Source: Saccharomycodes ludwigii (Eukaryota; Ascomycota; Saccharomycetes; Saccharomycodales; Saccharomycodaceae). Taken from it: a stretch of 64,000 bases of DNA. The position numbers and the translations under genes were made by a program. The stretch spans positions 186,001 to 250,000 of the forward strand of contig NC_060201.1 of the NCBI RefSeq assembly GCF_020623625.1, read 5' to 3'. The notes under the pieces were generated by a model, which had not been told where the DNA came from, ran no database searches, and was given only the letters and a program-made list of their open reading frames with translations. This document shows positions 10,553 through 22,567 of this stretch, piece by piece. Numbering within the stretch: position 1 is the first letter of the stretch; every line of letters starts with the position of its first letter.

Positions 10553-11175
10553 GGTGAGAGATTGATTTCCAATAAAGTGATTGCGCGGATACGTTTCCGC
10601 TATTTTTTTTGTGTGGCAAACTTCGCCTTTTGTTTCATCGTAATAATAAAGTCAAAAAAAAAAGAAGAAAAAAAATTTTTTTTTTCTTTTCTTTCTTTCT
10701 GGTAATGATAAATTATTCCAATGATAATCAATCTCTCCAACAATCACCTATTCTAATGGTAGAAGAACACTCTAACGTTTGCTATGAATGCCCAAAAAAG
10801 GTTGACTCTGTGTGGGCTCTCACATAGGATAAAACTCTTCTTATATTCTGCTTTTCCTGATAAAACTCTTTTTCTTTCTCACTTGCTCAACAATCCCTAT
10901 TATAGTTGAAAGAAAGTACATATATGGTGATAACAAAGGCTTGAGTATCCAAATAAATAATAAACTAAAAAAAAAAGAAAAAAAATAAAAGTACATACCT
11001 TAATAGGAGCCTCTAGTTCCAATAAAATGGGTTGCTTGATAAAAATAGATCTGGCTTTGGAGCACAAGTATCTTATTTCATGTTCTTCTAAATCAACTTG
11101 TTGACCAGGTTTAGAACCCCTGACTTCTAATAATCTGTCAATAATGTTATCAACATCAACTGCCGGTGTTTCCAT
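9427..11175 (-). CDS. GLC7: protein phosphatase 1 catalytic subunit Glc7, two exons
   Basis: Type 1 Ser/Thr phosphatase, acting in glycogen metabolism, glucose repression, mitosis and mRNA 3' processing. Exon 1 is 11175-10999 (59 codons, [14 protein letters not shown]...LEAPIK). Exon 2 is 10188-9427 (253 codons plus stop). The spliced protein is 312 residues, the length of S. cerevisiae Glc7. The join restores [16 protein letters not shown]. The metal-binding motifs GDIHG, GDYVDRG and GNHE are intact, as are the RxH region and [11 protein letters not shown]. The C-terminus ends in RKKK. The intron is at the same place as in S. cerevisiae GLC7. Beyond lying beside the MDS3/PMD1 block, GLC7 next to the PMD1 homologue mirrors YER133W-YER132C. 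Confidence 0.97.
10189..10998 (-). other. GLC7 intron (810 bp)
   Basis: On the minus strand the donor GTATGT is at 10998-10993, the branch sequence TACTAAC at 10242-10236, and the acceptor TGCAG ends at 10189. The phase is 0. The intron is unusually long for yeast. It holds an A-run of 27 (10522-10548) and a 72-residue plus-strand ORF (10609-10827) of no recognisable family. I found no snoRNA boxes in it. Confidence 0.93.
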
Positions 11176-13132
11176 ATTTGCTGCTTGTTGTATGAGGGAA
11201 GAACTAGTACTATGTTTGTTGTTTTGTTATTCTAGAGAAATAAAAAAAAAAATAAAAAATAAAAAATGAAATAGAATGATAGGTAAAAACTAGTTTGACG
11301 GTGGTTTCTGGCACTTGTGCTTGGTAAAGAAAACTAAAATTCAAATTCTATATAAATAGATATAAGTGATTCAACTGATTGTTGCTTATAGTAAATATGA
11401 TATGTTAAGAGGAAGAAAAAAAAAAAAAAAACAAATATTATATTATTAAAAAAAATATTTTTTTTCTTATTTTTTTAGTATTATCTCGTATTGAAAATTA
11501 AATTTCTTTCTTTTTTTTTCTTTTTTTTTTTTTTTTTTAAAAAAAAGTTGTCTTTATTGATCAATTAAATAGTAGAAATGATGATAGATGCACAGAGAAG
11601 ATAGTTTTAAAGTATTGGTTAAGTTAAATATATTAAAACGAAAAGAAAATAAACAAATAAATAAATAAAAGTTGAAATTTTGCTAATTTAATATTTTTTT
11701 TTCTCTTTTTTTTTTCTCTTTTTCTTTTTCCCTTCAATTTGTTTTTTTTTTTTTCTCTCTTTTCCAAATTTAAACCAAAAGAAAAATAAAAAAAAAAAAA
11801 GAAGAGTAAGAATTGCATATATAATTTTACTTGAAAAGGAGTTTTTTTTTTTGCTGTTTATTATTTCTTTTTTTTTTTTTGCGGGTTAAAAACAACTAAG
11901 AGAAAAACAGTAGACGATCATCTCCCCCCTTCTTTGGCTACGAGAGGAAAATCAAATAAAAACAAAAATAAATATCGTTACTTGTCTAACAGAAGACAAC
12001 GCACAACGTTGAATTCAACTTATATGTAATAGGACATCCGTAACGCATAAATAAGTTTAATCTATGTCCAAGTTTTGTTCTACGAAGATAAAGAGAACAG
12101 TGGAATTGAAAACAGAGAGAAAAATGGAAATTAATTTCTTTTTTCTTTTTTTTTTTTAAATAAAAGAAAACAAAATAAAAAGGGGGGCCATTTGCAAATG
12201 TGTCGTAAAATAAAACAAATGTTATTTCTGCGGTGTTTTAAAAGTAAAGATAAAAATTAAAATCTGATAATATTTAAAAAAGGGGCAAGAAAGAAATGAC
12301 TGCTACACTCTAACCAAAAATAGCCTATAATTCCATACGTGTAATATATTTCCGGTCACGTACATACCCGGATATACTGTCTCTCTTTATTTTTCATATC
12401 TCCCCCTTCCCGCCCCTTCTTTGGATCTTCGCCCTCCCCACAGATTTTTAAATATTCAAATGCCTTTTTCTCTTCTTCTTCTTTTTTTTTTTTTTTACCG
12501 TTTGATCCCATGAAATTGCAAGTGTCACTTCATTGGATCCTGTATTATTTGCTTACTTACCCTCATTTTCTTCCCTTGTGATAATATGTACCTCATGTTC
12601 TTATTGAAAAGATAACTTATTCCCAAGAATAACCTGACTTATTGTTAAATCTAAAATCAATTCTACTCGTAAAACTTTAGCTAATTACGCTTTTTTAAAA
12701 AAACCATACCAAGCTTGGTATTTACATCTAGGACTAAATTTGATACCCCCCCAACACAAATGCTACCAAGTATTTGGCTTTCCTTTTGTTTATAACTTGT
12801 TTTGATCAGTATGTGTATATATATAAAGTTTCCATTCAATGAAACCGATACTTGGAAATAAACGTGCAGAGCCACAATTGGATGCGGGTTGTAGTTCCGC
12901 ATAAGCCTCTTGTTTGACAATGCGTATGCAACCCGAACCTCTATAAAATGTCCGTTCGGAAAACATATATTTATTTTTTATATTTTTACAATTGTACAAG
13001 ATCTTGTAATAACTATTGTTTATTTCTTTATTTTATCCAACTTTTTTTTTTTTTGTTTGATACTTTAATCAAGTTTTAACCGAAAAATACCAAGAACGTA
13101 TAAAAGAAAACAAAAAATCATACGCATCTACA
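11176..13132. other. divergent promoter region GLC7 / YIP4
   Basis: Nearly 2 kb between divergent genes. Many A or T tracts lie between 11230 and 11900. Two CCCCT stress-type elements are at 12403-12407 and 12413-12417. The stretch from about 12700 to 12970 is less AT-rich, more complex and contains long complementary segments; it is listed separately as a candidate structured RNA. The short ORFs at 11633-11818 and 12681-12999 look non-coding. Confidence 0.55.
12755..12969 (+). ncRNA. candidate structured RNA, possibly H/ACA-like
   Basis: This stretch stands out from the homopolymer-rich spacer and can fold. CCAAGTAT near 12767 pairs with ATACTTGG near 12848, closing a domain of about 70 bases. 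AAATAA (fits box H, ANANNA) follows directly. A second hairpin pairs GGGTTG with CAACCC and, inside it, CGCAT with ATGCG, leaving a two-sided internal loop like a pseudouridylation pocket. An ACA lies three bases before about 12969. The distance from the pocket to the ACA is longer than the usual 14-16 bases, so it is not canonical. The strand is uncertain because the hairpins fold on both. It could instead be promoter dyads of YIP4. Confidence 0.3.
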
Positions 13133-13879
13133 ATGGCAAGCACTAATTATAGTACCAATTTTGACATTGAACCAGATACTGTCATCTCTACTTTACCGGC
13201 ACAAAGTAACATTAGCAATACAACTTCTTTAACATTTCAACGAGGCACGCTAGATGAATCTATTTGGGAAACTATTAAAAGGGATTTACTCAATATCAAT
13301 AACAGATTAAAACAAGTCATATATCCAAGCTGTATAAATAATCGTTTGGCTACTACTGACACCGCCATAGATAATAATTCCGATTTATGGGCTCCTTTGC
13401 TTTTTATTTTGATTTATAGTTCTATCACTACTAAAGAAAGCTCCTTTTCCACTTTATTTGTAATTACTTGGGGATTATCCCTTTTGATAGGTTTACACTT
13501 AAAGAATAGTTGTGCTACTACCTCTGCTAATTTAACCACCCCCAATAATATTTTAAATAAAAAATCAATATTGTTGAATAATGTTTCCGTGTTCGGATAT
13601 TGTTTGTTCCCTATCATGCTGTCCAGTATATTTATTATATATCTTTTACCACTTATTTTGAAAGCTTTACCATCTTCTTCAATTATTCTTATACATGTCC
13701 TGGATTTAGTAGTCAAATTGATTTCCTGTTTTATTATGACATATTGGTCTTATTCTAGTCTATTATTTTGTATTAAAAACAGCAATGCATCTATTAATTA
13801 TGAATTTGATTTCATTGCCAAATATCCTGTTTTTATTAGTTATTTGTTATTGAGCTGGTTTGTAATTGCTAATATTTAA
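13133..13879 (+). CDS. YIP4: Yip1-family Golgi membrane protein Yip4
   Basis: A 248-residue protein. A hydrophilic N-terminal half of about 85 residues contains the Yip1-family feature GTLDESIWETIKRDLLNIN just before the first span. About five hydrophobic segments fill the C-terminal half. This is the layout of Yip1/Yif1/Yip4/Yip5 proteins, which interact with Rab GTPases (Ypt1, Ypt31 in yeast) at the Golgi. The length is close to S. cerevisiae Yip4, and the gene sits beside MDS3 exactly as YGL198W does. The assignment uses family layout plus synteny. Confidence 0.88.
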   Translation: MASTNYSTNFDIEPDTVISTLPAQSNISNTTSLTFQRGTLDESIWETIKRDLLNINNRLKQVIYPSCINNRLATTDTAIDNNSDLWAPLLFILIYSSITTKESSFSTLFVITWGLSLLIGLHLKNSCATTSANLTTPNNILNKKSILLNNVSVFGYCLFPIMLSSIFIIYLLPLILKALPSSSIILIHVLDLVVKLISCFIMTYWSYSSLLFCIKNSNASINYEFDFIAKYPVFISYLLLSWFVIANI

Positions 13880-14651
13880 TACTTTTAGCAGCATGTTATA
13901 TAAAGTGATTTGTTTATTAACAATATGTATATATATATATAAATATGTGTAACAAAAAGAAGAAGAATGCTATTCACTTGATAAGAACGTGATTTAAAAG
14001 AAATAAAAATAATCTTAGTGGTTAATGCAACAAGAAGAGATAATGTACCAATTCATATGGTGGTAGTAGAGATAAGGAAATCAAAAAAGTATATGTTTGA
14101 CCCTTGGTTTTTAAATATTATTAGAAAGCTATATTATTGGTGCAATCTGACGGGAAGAAGATTATTTTACTTTCTGATATATACGTATTTATATATACTA
14201 TTTTTAAAATTAATTTATTATTCGATTATTGCTGCTGCTGCTGCTTTTTTAGCGCGTTTTTTCTTTTTTTTTTTCCTTTTTTTTTTTTTTTTTTTATTGT
14301 TTAATGTAAAAGTTGAAAATATATATATATTTTTTTTTTTTTTATTCAACTTTAGCACTTTTTTATTGAATGCTCATTTGTGCTGTATAATCACTTTTTC
14401 CTTTGAATCATCCATATTCCTTTTTAAATTTGAACACTTAATCAAGAATATATAGATAAGAGCCCAGTAGAGTACAAACAGAAATATAACCCTGCATTGT
14501 CTAATTTGGTCATTATAAGGGTAATTGAGGAAAAACTAAATAAAAAAGGAGATTTTATTAAAATAAATTAAAACTTATATTTGTGGGAAAAAATAAAATA
14601 AAATAAAATAAAATAAAAAAAGATAAACGAAAAACTACATAGAGTAACAAA
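13880..14651. other. spacer YIP4 / MDS3
   Basis: This is AT-rich spacer with TA repeats near 13927, T-runs at 14260-14340 and an (AAAAT)n run at about 14593-14616 in the MDS3 leader. The 145-residue ORF at 14018-14455 becomes Phe/Leu-rich where it crosses the T-runs, and I do not consider it a gene. Confidence 0.6.
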
Positions 14652-15007
14652 ATGTCACACTCTCTATTGCCATCTAACAGTTTTTGCTATCCTCTAGAAT
14701 TGCCCAGATTACCCCCAAATTTGTTGAATTTATATAACACTGTGGAAAATAATAATGCCGATTTAGAAAATAAAAATAATAATTTTAACGATAAATTTGA
14801 GCTATTTAAAAAGAAATTGACTTTAGATGAAAGAACAGGGGCTGCTAGCACTACCACCAGATCATGTGTTTTAATACATGGAGGATTAACCACGGGTCTA
14901 AGTTTATCAGAAGTTACCCTATCCAATATACAGAAAGAATGGTTAGACCAATTAGCCAAAAGCTCTTTTGATAAGATTAACGCAACCAACAACACCACTT
15001 TCAATCC

Positions 15008-15063
<56 letters not shown>

Positions 15064-17885
15064 CCAAAACAACTGATCCCATCACCACCACAAATAATAC
15101 ACAAGAAAGCGATAGTAATAACAAATATTCTATATCTGATTACATTTCAAACGAACTATTTTACCTAGATTTAATCTCTAGGAAATGGGAGAGAATAGAA
15201 ACATTTATACTAAATACAGATAACGGCAGTTACCTAGATTCCGGTCTAGCATTTAGACCCAGGTTCTGCCACTCCATTGCAACAAATTACAACAAACTTT
15301 ATTGTTTTGGTGGATTGGTTGTGTCACCGGATAATGACGCGGAATTAATCGCAAGCAATGAATTATGGGAATTGGACCTAATATCGAAAAATTGGAGACT
15401 ATTGTGTGCTAATCCTAGTATTACCAGGAGATATAATCACTCAATGCACGTGATTAATAGCGCAGATGAATACGCGGATACAAAGATAGTTATTGCTGGT
15501 GGTCTAGACAATTTAGATAACCATATTCACCATGTAGATATTTTCAATTTGAAAACGAACAGATGGGAAACAACACTTACTGCCGGTAAGACTAATTGTA
15601 CTAACAGTAGTGATGAGTTATGTATACTTTTGGAAAATAATACCAGTAATATTCCGACGCTATTATTCTATAGGCACAATACCAACAATGGTACTAGCAG
15701 TGAAGCGGAACACACATTAAATATATTGCCTTTGAAATTGGACGAATATAAAACCACCCGCTTGCTGCCTATTCCTTTGGATGATAAATTTGACGAAAAA
15801 TTCAACAAAATGAACAGAAACTTAAAATACCCAAAAGGTGGGATCTTTGGGGCAAACATGATTATATCAGGTTACGCTGTAAATAACAAGACTCATGACT
15901 TGGAATTTCATTGTTTTGTATATAATTTTACTTCGGGAAAATGGATTGAACTAAATATAAACTGTTTAGATGGAGATGGCTGCTGGACCCATAGGTTTTG
16001 GAATTGTTTCATATGGGAATCACATCATAAAGCCATATTCTTAGGCTCTTCTGTTCACGATGAAAAGTTCCCCAGCGTACAAAAATTCGATTCCTTGTTA
16101 AGTGTGGGATTAACCGTAACCAGCGTTTTCCATTGCGAAAAAAATTTCCAAAATGATTTACAAATGGCTGAACTGCTACCAACTATGAAAACAAGTCTCA
16201 GTTATTTTAATAACTCCAATACCATTCTAAACGATTTTCCAGCTTTATCTCCCTCGCCCAGCATCTTGAGCATTAACAGCATGGGTGTTAGGAAAAAAGA
16301 AGATGTTAATCATTTTGAAAAATATGCACAATACGTTACTCCACAGTCCGATTTGACCTCTATTAACTCTGTATTACCGTCGTATGCAATGGCTTTGGGA
16401 AAGGATAGCTTTAATTCTTTTGGAAAAGAAATTTCTGATTTCGAATTTATTTCCGCTGACGGGAAATCCACTTACACTTCTATATATTTACTAAGAAAGA
16501 GATGGGGTAGATATTTTGATTCATTGTTGGCTCAAGGATATACTGCTGTCTGTGATGAATTGGAAAATTATTTGAATAGCAATAATAACAGCAATTCTAA
16601 TACTGGCAGCTATATGAATAGAGGGTCTAGTGATACCGCTACCTCACTTTTGGGTCATTCTATTGCATCGAGGCAGCGTAGTAGTTTGGGTTCGTTGTTT
16701 AAGGAAAAGTTTCAAAATCCAGGGTTTAATATGAATAATAATGTCTCTAGTAATAAGAAATGCGGTGTGGTACCAGCATTCAGTATTTCTTCTTCTCTTT
16801 CTGTACCAACTGCAAATGCAGATATTGCGGGCGGAGTAGGCTCTACGAATGTGTCCTCTTTTAATAATAATAGTAAATCGTCACAACAACAAAAACAACA
16901 ACAACAACAACAACAACAACACTTTGCTCGTCGTCCAAGCAGCACCTCCTCAATTGGAAGTGGAGAAATGCATCTTGCAAAAACTCCTACAACAACTTCA
17001 TCCTCCAGTGGTATGATTTTTAGAGTTCCTTTTAAAGACTCAAGCGCCACAACGACCACTACTGCCAATTCTATTGATGATATTAATTCAAACAATAGCA
17101 CAATTGGGTCAAAGAAAATATTAACTTCTATTGATAACAACAAACTATCTAAGACATTTTCTGAGAGCAGAAGGCCGTCATGCACAAATATATCACCTTA
17201 TAGCTCTAGAAATTGTTCTGTTTCCTCTCAAACATCCCATACGTCTGCTAGTTTATTACCACCAGCATCACAGCAGCAGCAGCAACAACAAGTTTCTTCT
17301 TCTAACTCCGCGCCAGCTTCTTTACTTCCTTTTTCCTCTTCTCCAAGTAATATCAATACCAATACCAAAAGCAGAAACAATTCTATCGTATCAGTCACTT
17401 TTAATTCCAGTAAACTACCACCAACAACACCTGCACCATCTGACTTACCACCTCCACCAACCCCACAACCTTCAACCAGCTCCCCATGTAATCTCAATTC
17501 TTTGTTATACCATCACAATCATCACAATCATCACAATCACCATCATCAACAACTGCCGCAGTATTCCCTAAGGGATCGTAGGCGATCTAGCCTACAAAGT
17601 ATTGACTTGGTTTTCGATAATTCTGCAAGAAATTCCCCATTCAGTTCAAGAAGATCATCTGTTGGCCCAAAAGAAAAATCACCTAGTGTTTGTTCTTTTG
17701 ATTTACCCTATATTGGCACTCATAATAATGGAGGTAATAATACTACTATAAATACTGACAATACCAGTACGACTACCAATAATAGTAATAACAATATTGG
17801 TAGTAGTGGTGGTGGTGATAGTAATATTAGCGGCGGTGTTGCTAACAACAGCGATTCTATGAACATCAATGTTTCCAAAACTATA

Positions 17886-17921
<36 letters not shown>

Positions 17922-20339
17922 TTTGGTACAGATAATAATGTAATTTCTCCTTCAACTGCTAATAATGCTAATAATACAATTCATTCATGTCAACAACAAA
18001 AGGACTTTTCTTTTCAATCTAACGCCATAAACTCTGCAAATGGTAATATATCTTTGGCTCAACATAAATTACAAAGTTTAAATAACAGTATTGTCGGTAA
18101 TGGAGACGAGTTCACAAGAACACCTTCCACATCGACTATAGATAGTGGCATAAGTAACGCTTCTTCAGCCGTTAATGAACTAGAGCCTTTAATGATTCCA
18201 AGAATGTTGTATATGCCATGGAGTCACGATTCCATCAATGCCTTTACGGAATTTTTTTATACGGGACAAATTAATAAAAAGTGGCCCTTGTATCCTGTGG
18301 CTTTGGACGTTTTCATTATGTCAAAAGTGTATGAAGTCCCATTACTATATGACTTAATGACTGAAATCATTTATTCTATCATTAGTAAAAAAGAGGAGAT
18401 GTTGCTAGGCATATGTACATCCTTAAAGAAATTATATTTAAGTTATGTGAATAGTTTTTTTCTAGAATCAGACACAGAAAAATTTGAATATCTAAATAAG
18501 AATGCTGACTATCAAAATTTTTTGAAAATCGAAAAATCCTTGTTGAATATTGACGACGGCTATTTTGATTATGAGTTATTGAAAAAAGCTTCTAGAGCAG
18601 TTTCTATAAGTACTGATAATAGTGACGATTCCAAGCATTCTGTTTTAAATGATCACACAAGTGGTAATACTGGCAAAGATGACGATACTTTTACAAATAA
18701 TCTAATTACCAGGAAAAATTCTGAGTGGAAATCTTTTTCTGATGGTCCAAGGAAACCTTCGTTTCCTAACGAAAGTGGAATTTCTCCTAAATCTAGTATA
18801 GTTGCGGCAAATACGAATTTGACCCAATTATCCAATTTAAAAATGACTGCTTTGAAAAACTCGAACAAAGGCAAATCAAAACAAGGTAGCATTGTTAGCA
18901 GTAGTGGCAGCATTGACAAACAACTGCCACAGCCAGCTTCTTTTACGGAAGCCTATTTACCGTCAGCAAATGCAGATAATGACAATACTAATGAAAAAGA
19001 TCGTGAGCAGGGTAAGAATGAAGAATTACCAACCCCTTCACCGGCTATTACAGCCGGTATGGCAAAATCACCGATGCCTGAGATCGCTGAAAGATCAAAT
19101 TCTTCAAATTCTTCTACTTCTTCTAGCTCAGATGATTCGTCGGATGAAACATGCAATAAAGGTAGTAAATATGGTTTTGGTTTAATTTCTTACGAGAAAG
19201 CCGCCAAGAAAGTAGAAAAACAGTATCTGGAGGATTATGTGGATCCATTACCACAATCGATATCAAACACTACGAGGCCTGCAGCTAACACATTTTCAAA
19301 ACAGCCGCTTAGAAATGATGGCGGTTCGAACAAAAACATTGGAGATGCCAATTTAAAGCCAGATTCTCACACATACCATTCATTGTCTGAATTTTTAAAA
19401 TTGAAGCCAAGCTCAGTTGCAAATACTTCTTTTAAAAGAGAGAATTCAGTGAGCTCTAGATTGTCAACTTTGAATAACTTAGGTGCTGCTACTCCTGCTA
19501 ATAGTACAGCCTCTATCTCAACAGCAGACAGTGTCGGTAAGACTTTTAGCGGGATAAGAAAAAATAGCAAAACACCCACTCTAGAAATGTTAGCAGCGCC
19601 AGGAGCAGTAGCCCCAGTAGATTATATTATGGAATTAATTTATAACAGTACTGTATCTTTGTACGACGTTGTTTTAATGATCAGATGCAGGAATTGTATT
19701 GAAATTTCCAAAGCTTTAAAACAAATTCGTCTCAAACTGAATCATGAGATTATATTATTTGATACCAAAAATAAGAGTAGACATGGGTCTGCCAATATCA
19801 CTACTCCGCTGCCTTCTCCAAGATCTGATAAGAAATTTTCTGTTCATGGTGATGACATTAGTAGAAACAATGCTCCTAAAACAGTTATTCTTGATGTCAC
19901 TAATTTCAAAGATGGAGAAAACGCTTCTAAAAATACTGACAACAAAAGTATGGTCTCATCGTCAAGGAATGCGTTGCACAAGTCTCAAAAAAATAGTAAT
20001 TCTTATAGATCAACAAGCACTTATTCAAATGACACCCCTCAACGTTTAAGTACTTCAATACCTGACTCGAATTTACATCAAACCAGTAATGTTAGTAAAC
20101 CTTTAAGGAAAGGAAATAGCAGTGATAATATAAATACGCAACATTCCAGTAGCAAAAAAAGTATTCTTAACAAATCATCTACTTTTACTAGCGGCGTCAC
20201 TTCTGGACTGTTTGGACCTTCATACACGCCCTATTCTATTCCCATTCATCAACTGTCCAAACCAAAGACTAAAAGAGAAACACCATCCTTTGCCTCTCTA
20301 TTTGGTAAGAAAAAGTCTAGACAATCTGAAAATAATTAA
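14652..20339 (+). CDS. MDS3: Kelch-repeat signalling regulator Mds3/Pmd1
   Basis: A 1895-residue protein, longer than S. cerevisiae Mds3 or Pmd1. In yeasts the pair act in TOR and pH signalling and repress sporulation. The first 450 residues contain kelch-type repeats: HGGLTTG, then FGGLVV...NELWELDLISKNW, then IAGGLDN...NLKTNRWE. A long low-complexity middle follows with poly-Thr, poly-Gln, Asn runs and a His-rich patch. A conserved block at about 1175-1300 (PRMLYMPWSHDSINAFTEFF, BTB-like) and another near 1655-1700 (APVDYIMELIYNSTVSLYDV) are diagnostic of the family. A single gene is expected in a yeast that did not undergo the genome duplication, so it is the joint orthologue of both. Repeat-rich codon runs probably make its length variable between strains. 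Confidence 0.92.
15007..15064 (+). repeat. (ACA)n microsatellite coding poly-Thr in MDS3
   Basis: A run of about 18 nearly perfect ACA codons. Related coding runs in the same gene are CAA (poly-Gln) near 16884-16920, CAT/CAC-rich around 17510-17550 and AAT (poly-Asn) near 17885-17921. These are slippage-prone tracts within disordered regions. Confidence 0.85.
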
Positions 20340-20721
20340 TGACTTAGAACTTATATATATGTATATATATTATTATTAGTATTGAATTGTAATATTTTTT
20401 TTTTTATCTTATTTATTTATTTATTATATAATATATAATTTATAATTTATTTTTTTTTTTAATTCATTTGTATATTTTTAATGGGCATTTTATAAGTCAT
20501 ATCATTGACAGATTTTATTGCTTTATCAAAGCATTGTTATCTTGTGATCTTTTATATACAAATCTTATCATTTCGTATTTCCGTATAAAAGCTTTTTTTT
20601 TTTTTATCATGACTTTGTATGTTTACTTTATCTAAAAAAATAAATAAAAAGTTGGACAAACAGTAACTAAGTGAATATTAACTATTTGCGTTATACTGAA
20701 CAAAACAAAACAAAACAAAAC

Positions 20722-20750
<29 letters not shown>
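20340..20750. other. spacer MDS3 / DSD1
   Basis: AT-rich 3' flank with TA and TTTA repeats, then the DSD1 promoter. The last 50 bases are a perfect (CAAAA)10 repeat touching the DSD1 start codon. No RNA gene is seen. Confidence 0.6.
20701..20750 (+). repeat. perfect (CAAAA)10 leader repeat of DSD1
   Basis: Ten uninterrupted CAAAA units end at the base before the ATG at 20751. The DSD1 mRNA leader must therefore be largely or wholly this repeat. It should be unstructured and A-rich, which favours initiation in yeast. Confidence 0.95.
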
Positions 20751-20752
<2 letters not shown>

Positions 20753-22058
20753 GTTATACTCTAAAGATTCGTTATTATCAAAATATAAATCATTGACTAT
20801 CGATGAACTACCAACTCCAAGTTTTGTAATTAACTATCCACAATTTGCTAATAATTGTAACAAAATGATTAGTTCAATTAAAAACTTACAATCGTTAAAT
20901 ATTTGTCCTGTAGCCTTTAGACCACACGTTAAAACTCACAAAACCGTAGAGGGCACCTTGCTACAATTAGGTGTTGCTAACGGAAAAGATCAAAAACAAA
21001 AAGGATTTACTGACCGTGTTTTAATTTCGACTTTGGCAGAAGGCTTGGGGTTAGTTTCCAATGAAACAGCAAATAAGTATATTAATGACATTTGCTACAC
21101 CTTGCCAATCACTTTTAATGACAGTTTTTTTATGGAGACATTGAACAGCTTAAGATCTAAAAAAAAAAACCATTTCCACATTTTCATTGATCATGTTAAT
21201 CAATTAGAAAAATTAATTGAATATGCTTCCTCTGCCGCAGATGGTATCGATTCGAAGTTTTCCGTTTTCATCAAAATCGACGTTGGTACGCACAGGGCTG
21301 GTATCCCACCTGACTCGTCAAGTTACCACGAGATTTTAAATAAATTATATACTGAAAAATGTTCCAAGTATATAGACTTGTATGGGTTTTACGCCCATGC
21401 TGGACATAGCTACCACGTCGACACCCTAGCTAAAGCTCATTCCGTATTGATCGATGAGATTGAACAGGTTATTAAAGCGGCAGAAAATGTCAAAAATAAT
21501 AATAAACCATTAGTTTTGTCAGTTGGTGCCACTCCAACCATAAATTCGCTCTATAAGGATGATTCAATAGTAAAACTTTTAACCAAAATCAAGGAGTTGG
21601 ATTGTGTTTTGGAGTTGCACTGTGGAAATTACTGTATGTTGGACTTACAACAAGTTTCCACTGGTTGTGTAAAATTAAATGATTTAGCTGGGTATGTTTT
21701 GGGCACTGTTGTTTCCTCGTATGGTGAACAAAGAAATGAAGTCTTGACAAACACGGGTGTTTTATCTTTAACAAGAGAAACATCTGATAAGTTTCCTGGG
21801 TTCGGATTGGGTTTTGACAGTAGCGTTGTTGATTATGAAAACAATACTGACTCTTGGACTGTTGATAGATTAAGTCAAGAACATGGGATTTTAAAAAAAA
21901 CTAAAGGCAATACTAACAAAGCTTTACTAGAAATTGGAACAAGAGTAAAAATTTTTCCCCAGCACTCTTGTATTACAATGAACCAGTTCCCTTATTATTT
22001 TGTTGTGGATGAGAACAACAGAGTTGTTGACATTTGGGAACCTTTAAAAGGTTGGTAA
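20751..22058 (+). CDS. DSD1: D-serine dehydratase (PLP- and zinc-dependent)
   Basis: A 435-residue fold-type III PLP enzyme that converts D-serine to pyruvate and ammonia. RPHVKTHK places the PLP lysine at K61. The alanine-racemase-like barrel follows, with KIDVGTHRAGI and FYAHAGHSYH. The C-terminal zinc site His-x-Cys is H405 and C407 in FPQHSCIT. Length and motifs agree with S. cerevisiae Dsd1 (428 residues, YGL196W). The gene lies between MDS3 and GCN1, as YGL196W does. The leader is a (CAAAA)10 repeat. Confidence 0.96.
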
Positions 22059-22567
22059 GTCATTTTACCGTATATAAAAGAGGAGAGGAGGAACATATAA
22101 TAATGAACTATTTGTCCTTTTTCCTTCTCCCCTTTCTATTTTTTTTCTCTAATATATAAAGTAAGAATTGTATGTTGGAATTTTTATCCAGTTGTTCTTT
22201 CATTTTTGATCAGCCAAAACTTAAAAAAAAATATGAGAATCTTGAAATTGTTTGAAATTACAAAGTGCTATTCAACAAATAATGCAAAACAAAATAGGGC
22301 TTTTTTTTTCGTTCATTTTTTAAATTCGGTCATTTTCCACTTGAATTAAAAAACAAAAAGAAAAAAAATTTTTTTTCCAGTTTTTTTATTTAAATTCTTG
22401 AAAATAAGAAAGTGAAAAATTGTATTAAAAAAAAAAAAACAACAATATAAAAAACAAACACCAGTACCACTATTGCCAATAAATAGTAGAAACTGACAGG
22501 TTTATTGCTTAACATCTATTAATTAGCTCAGATCTATCAACGTAGGTAACAACACATACATCAAAAT
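22059..22567. other. spacer DSD1 / GCN1
   Basis: DSD1 3' flank and GCN1 promoter. It has A/T homopolymers around 22300-22440 and no recognised site or gene. Confidence 0.6.

Noticed and set aside
10609-10827. A 72-residue plus-strand ORF inside the GLC7 intron
   Set aside because: It has a Lys/Phe tract, no family resemblance and no promoter evidence.
14018-14455. A 145-residue ORF between YIP4 and MDS3
   Set aside because: The first part is unrecognised and the remainder crosses T-runs; it is probably chance.
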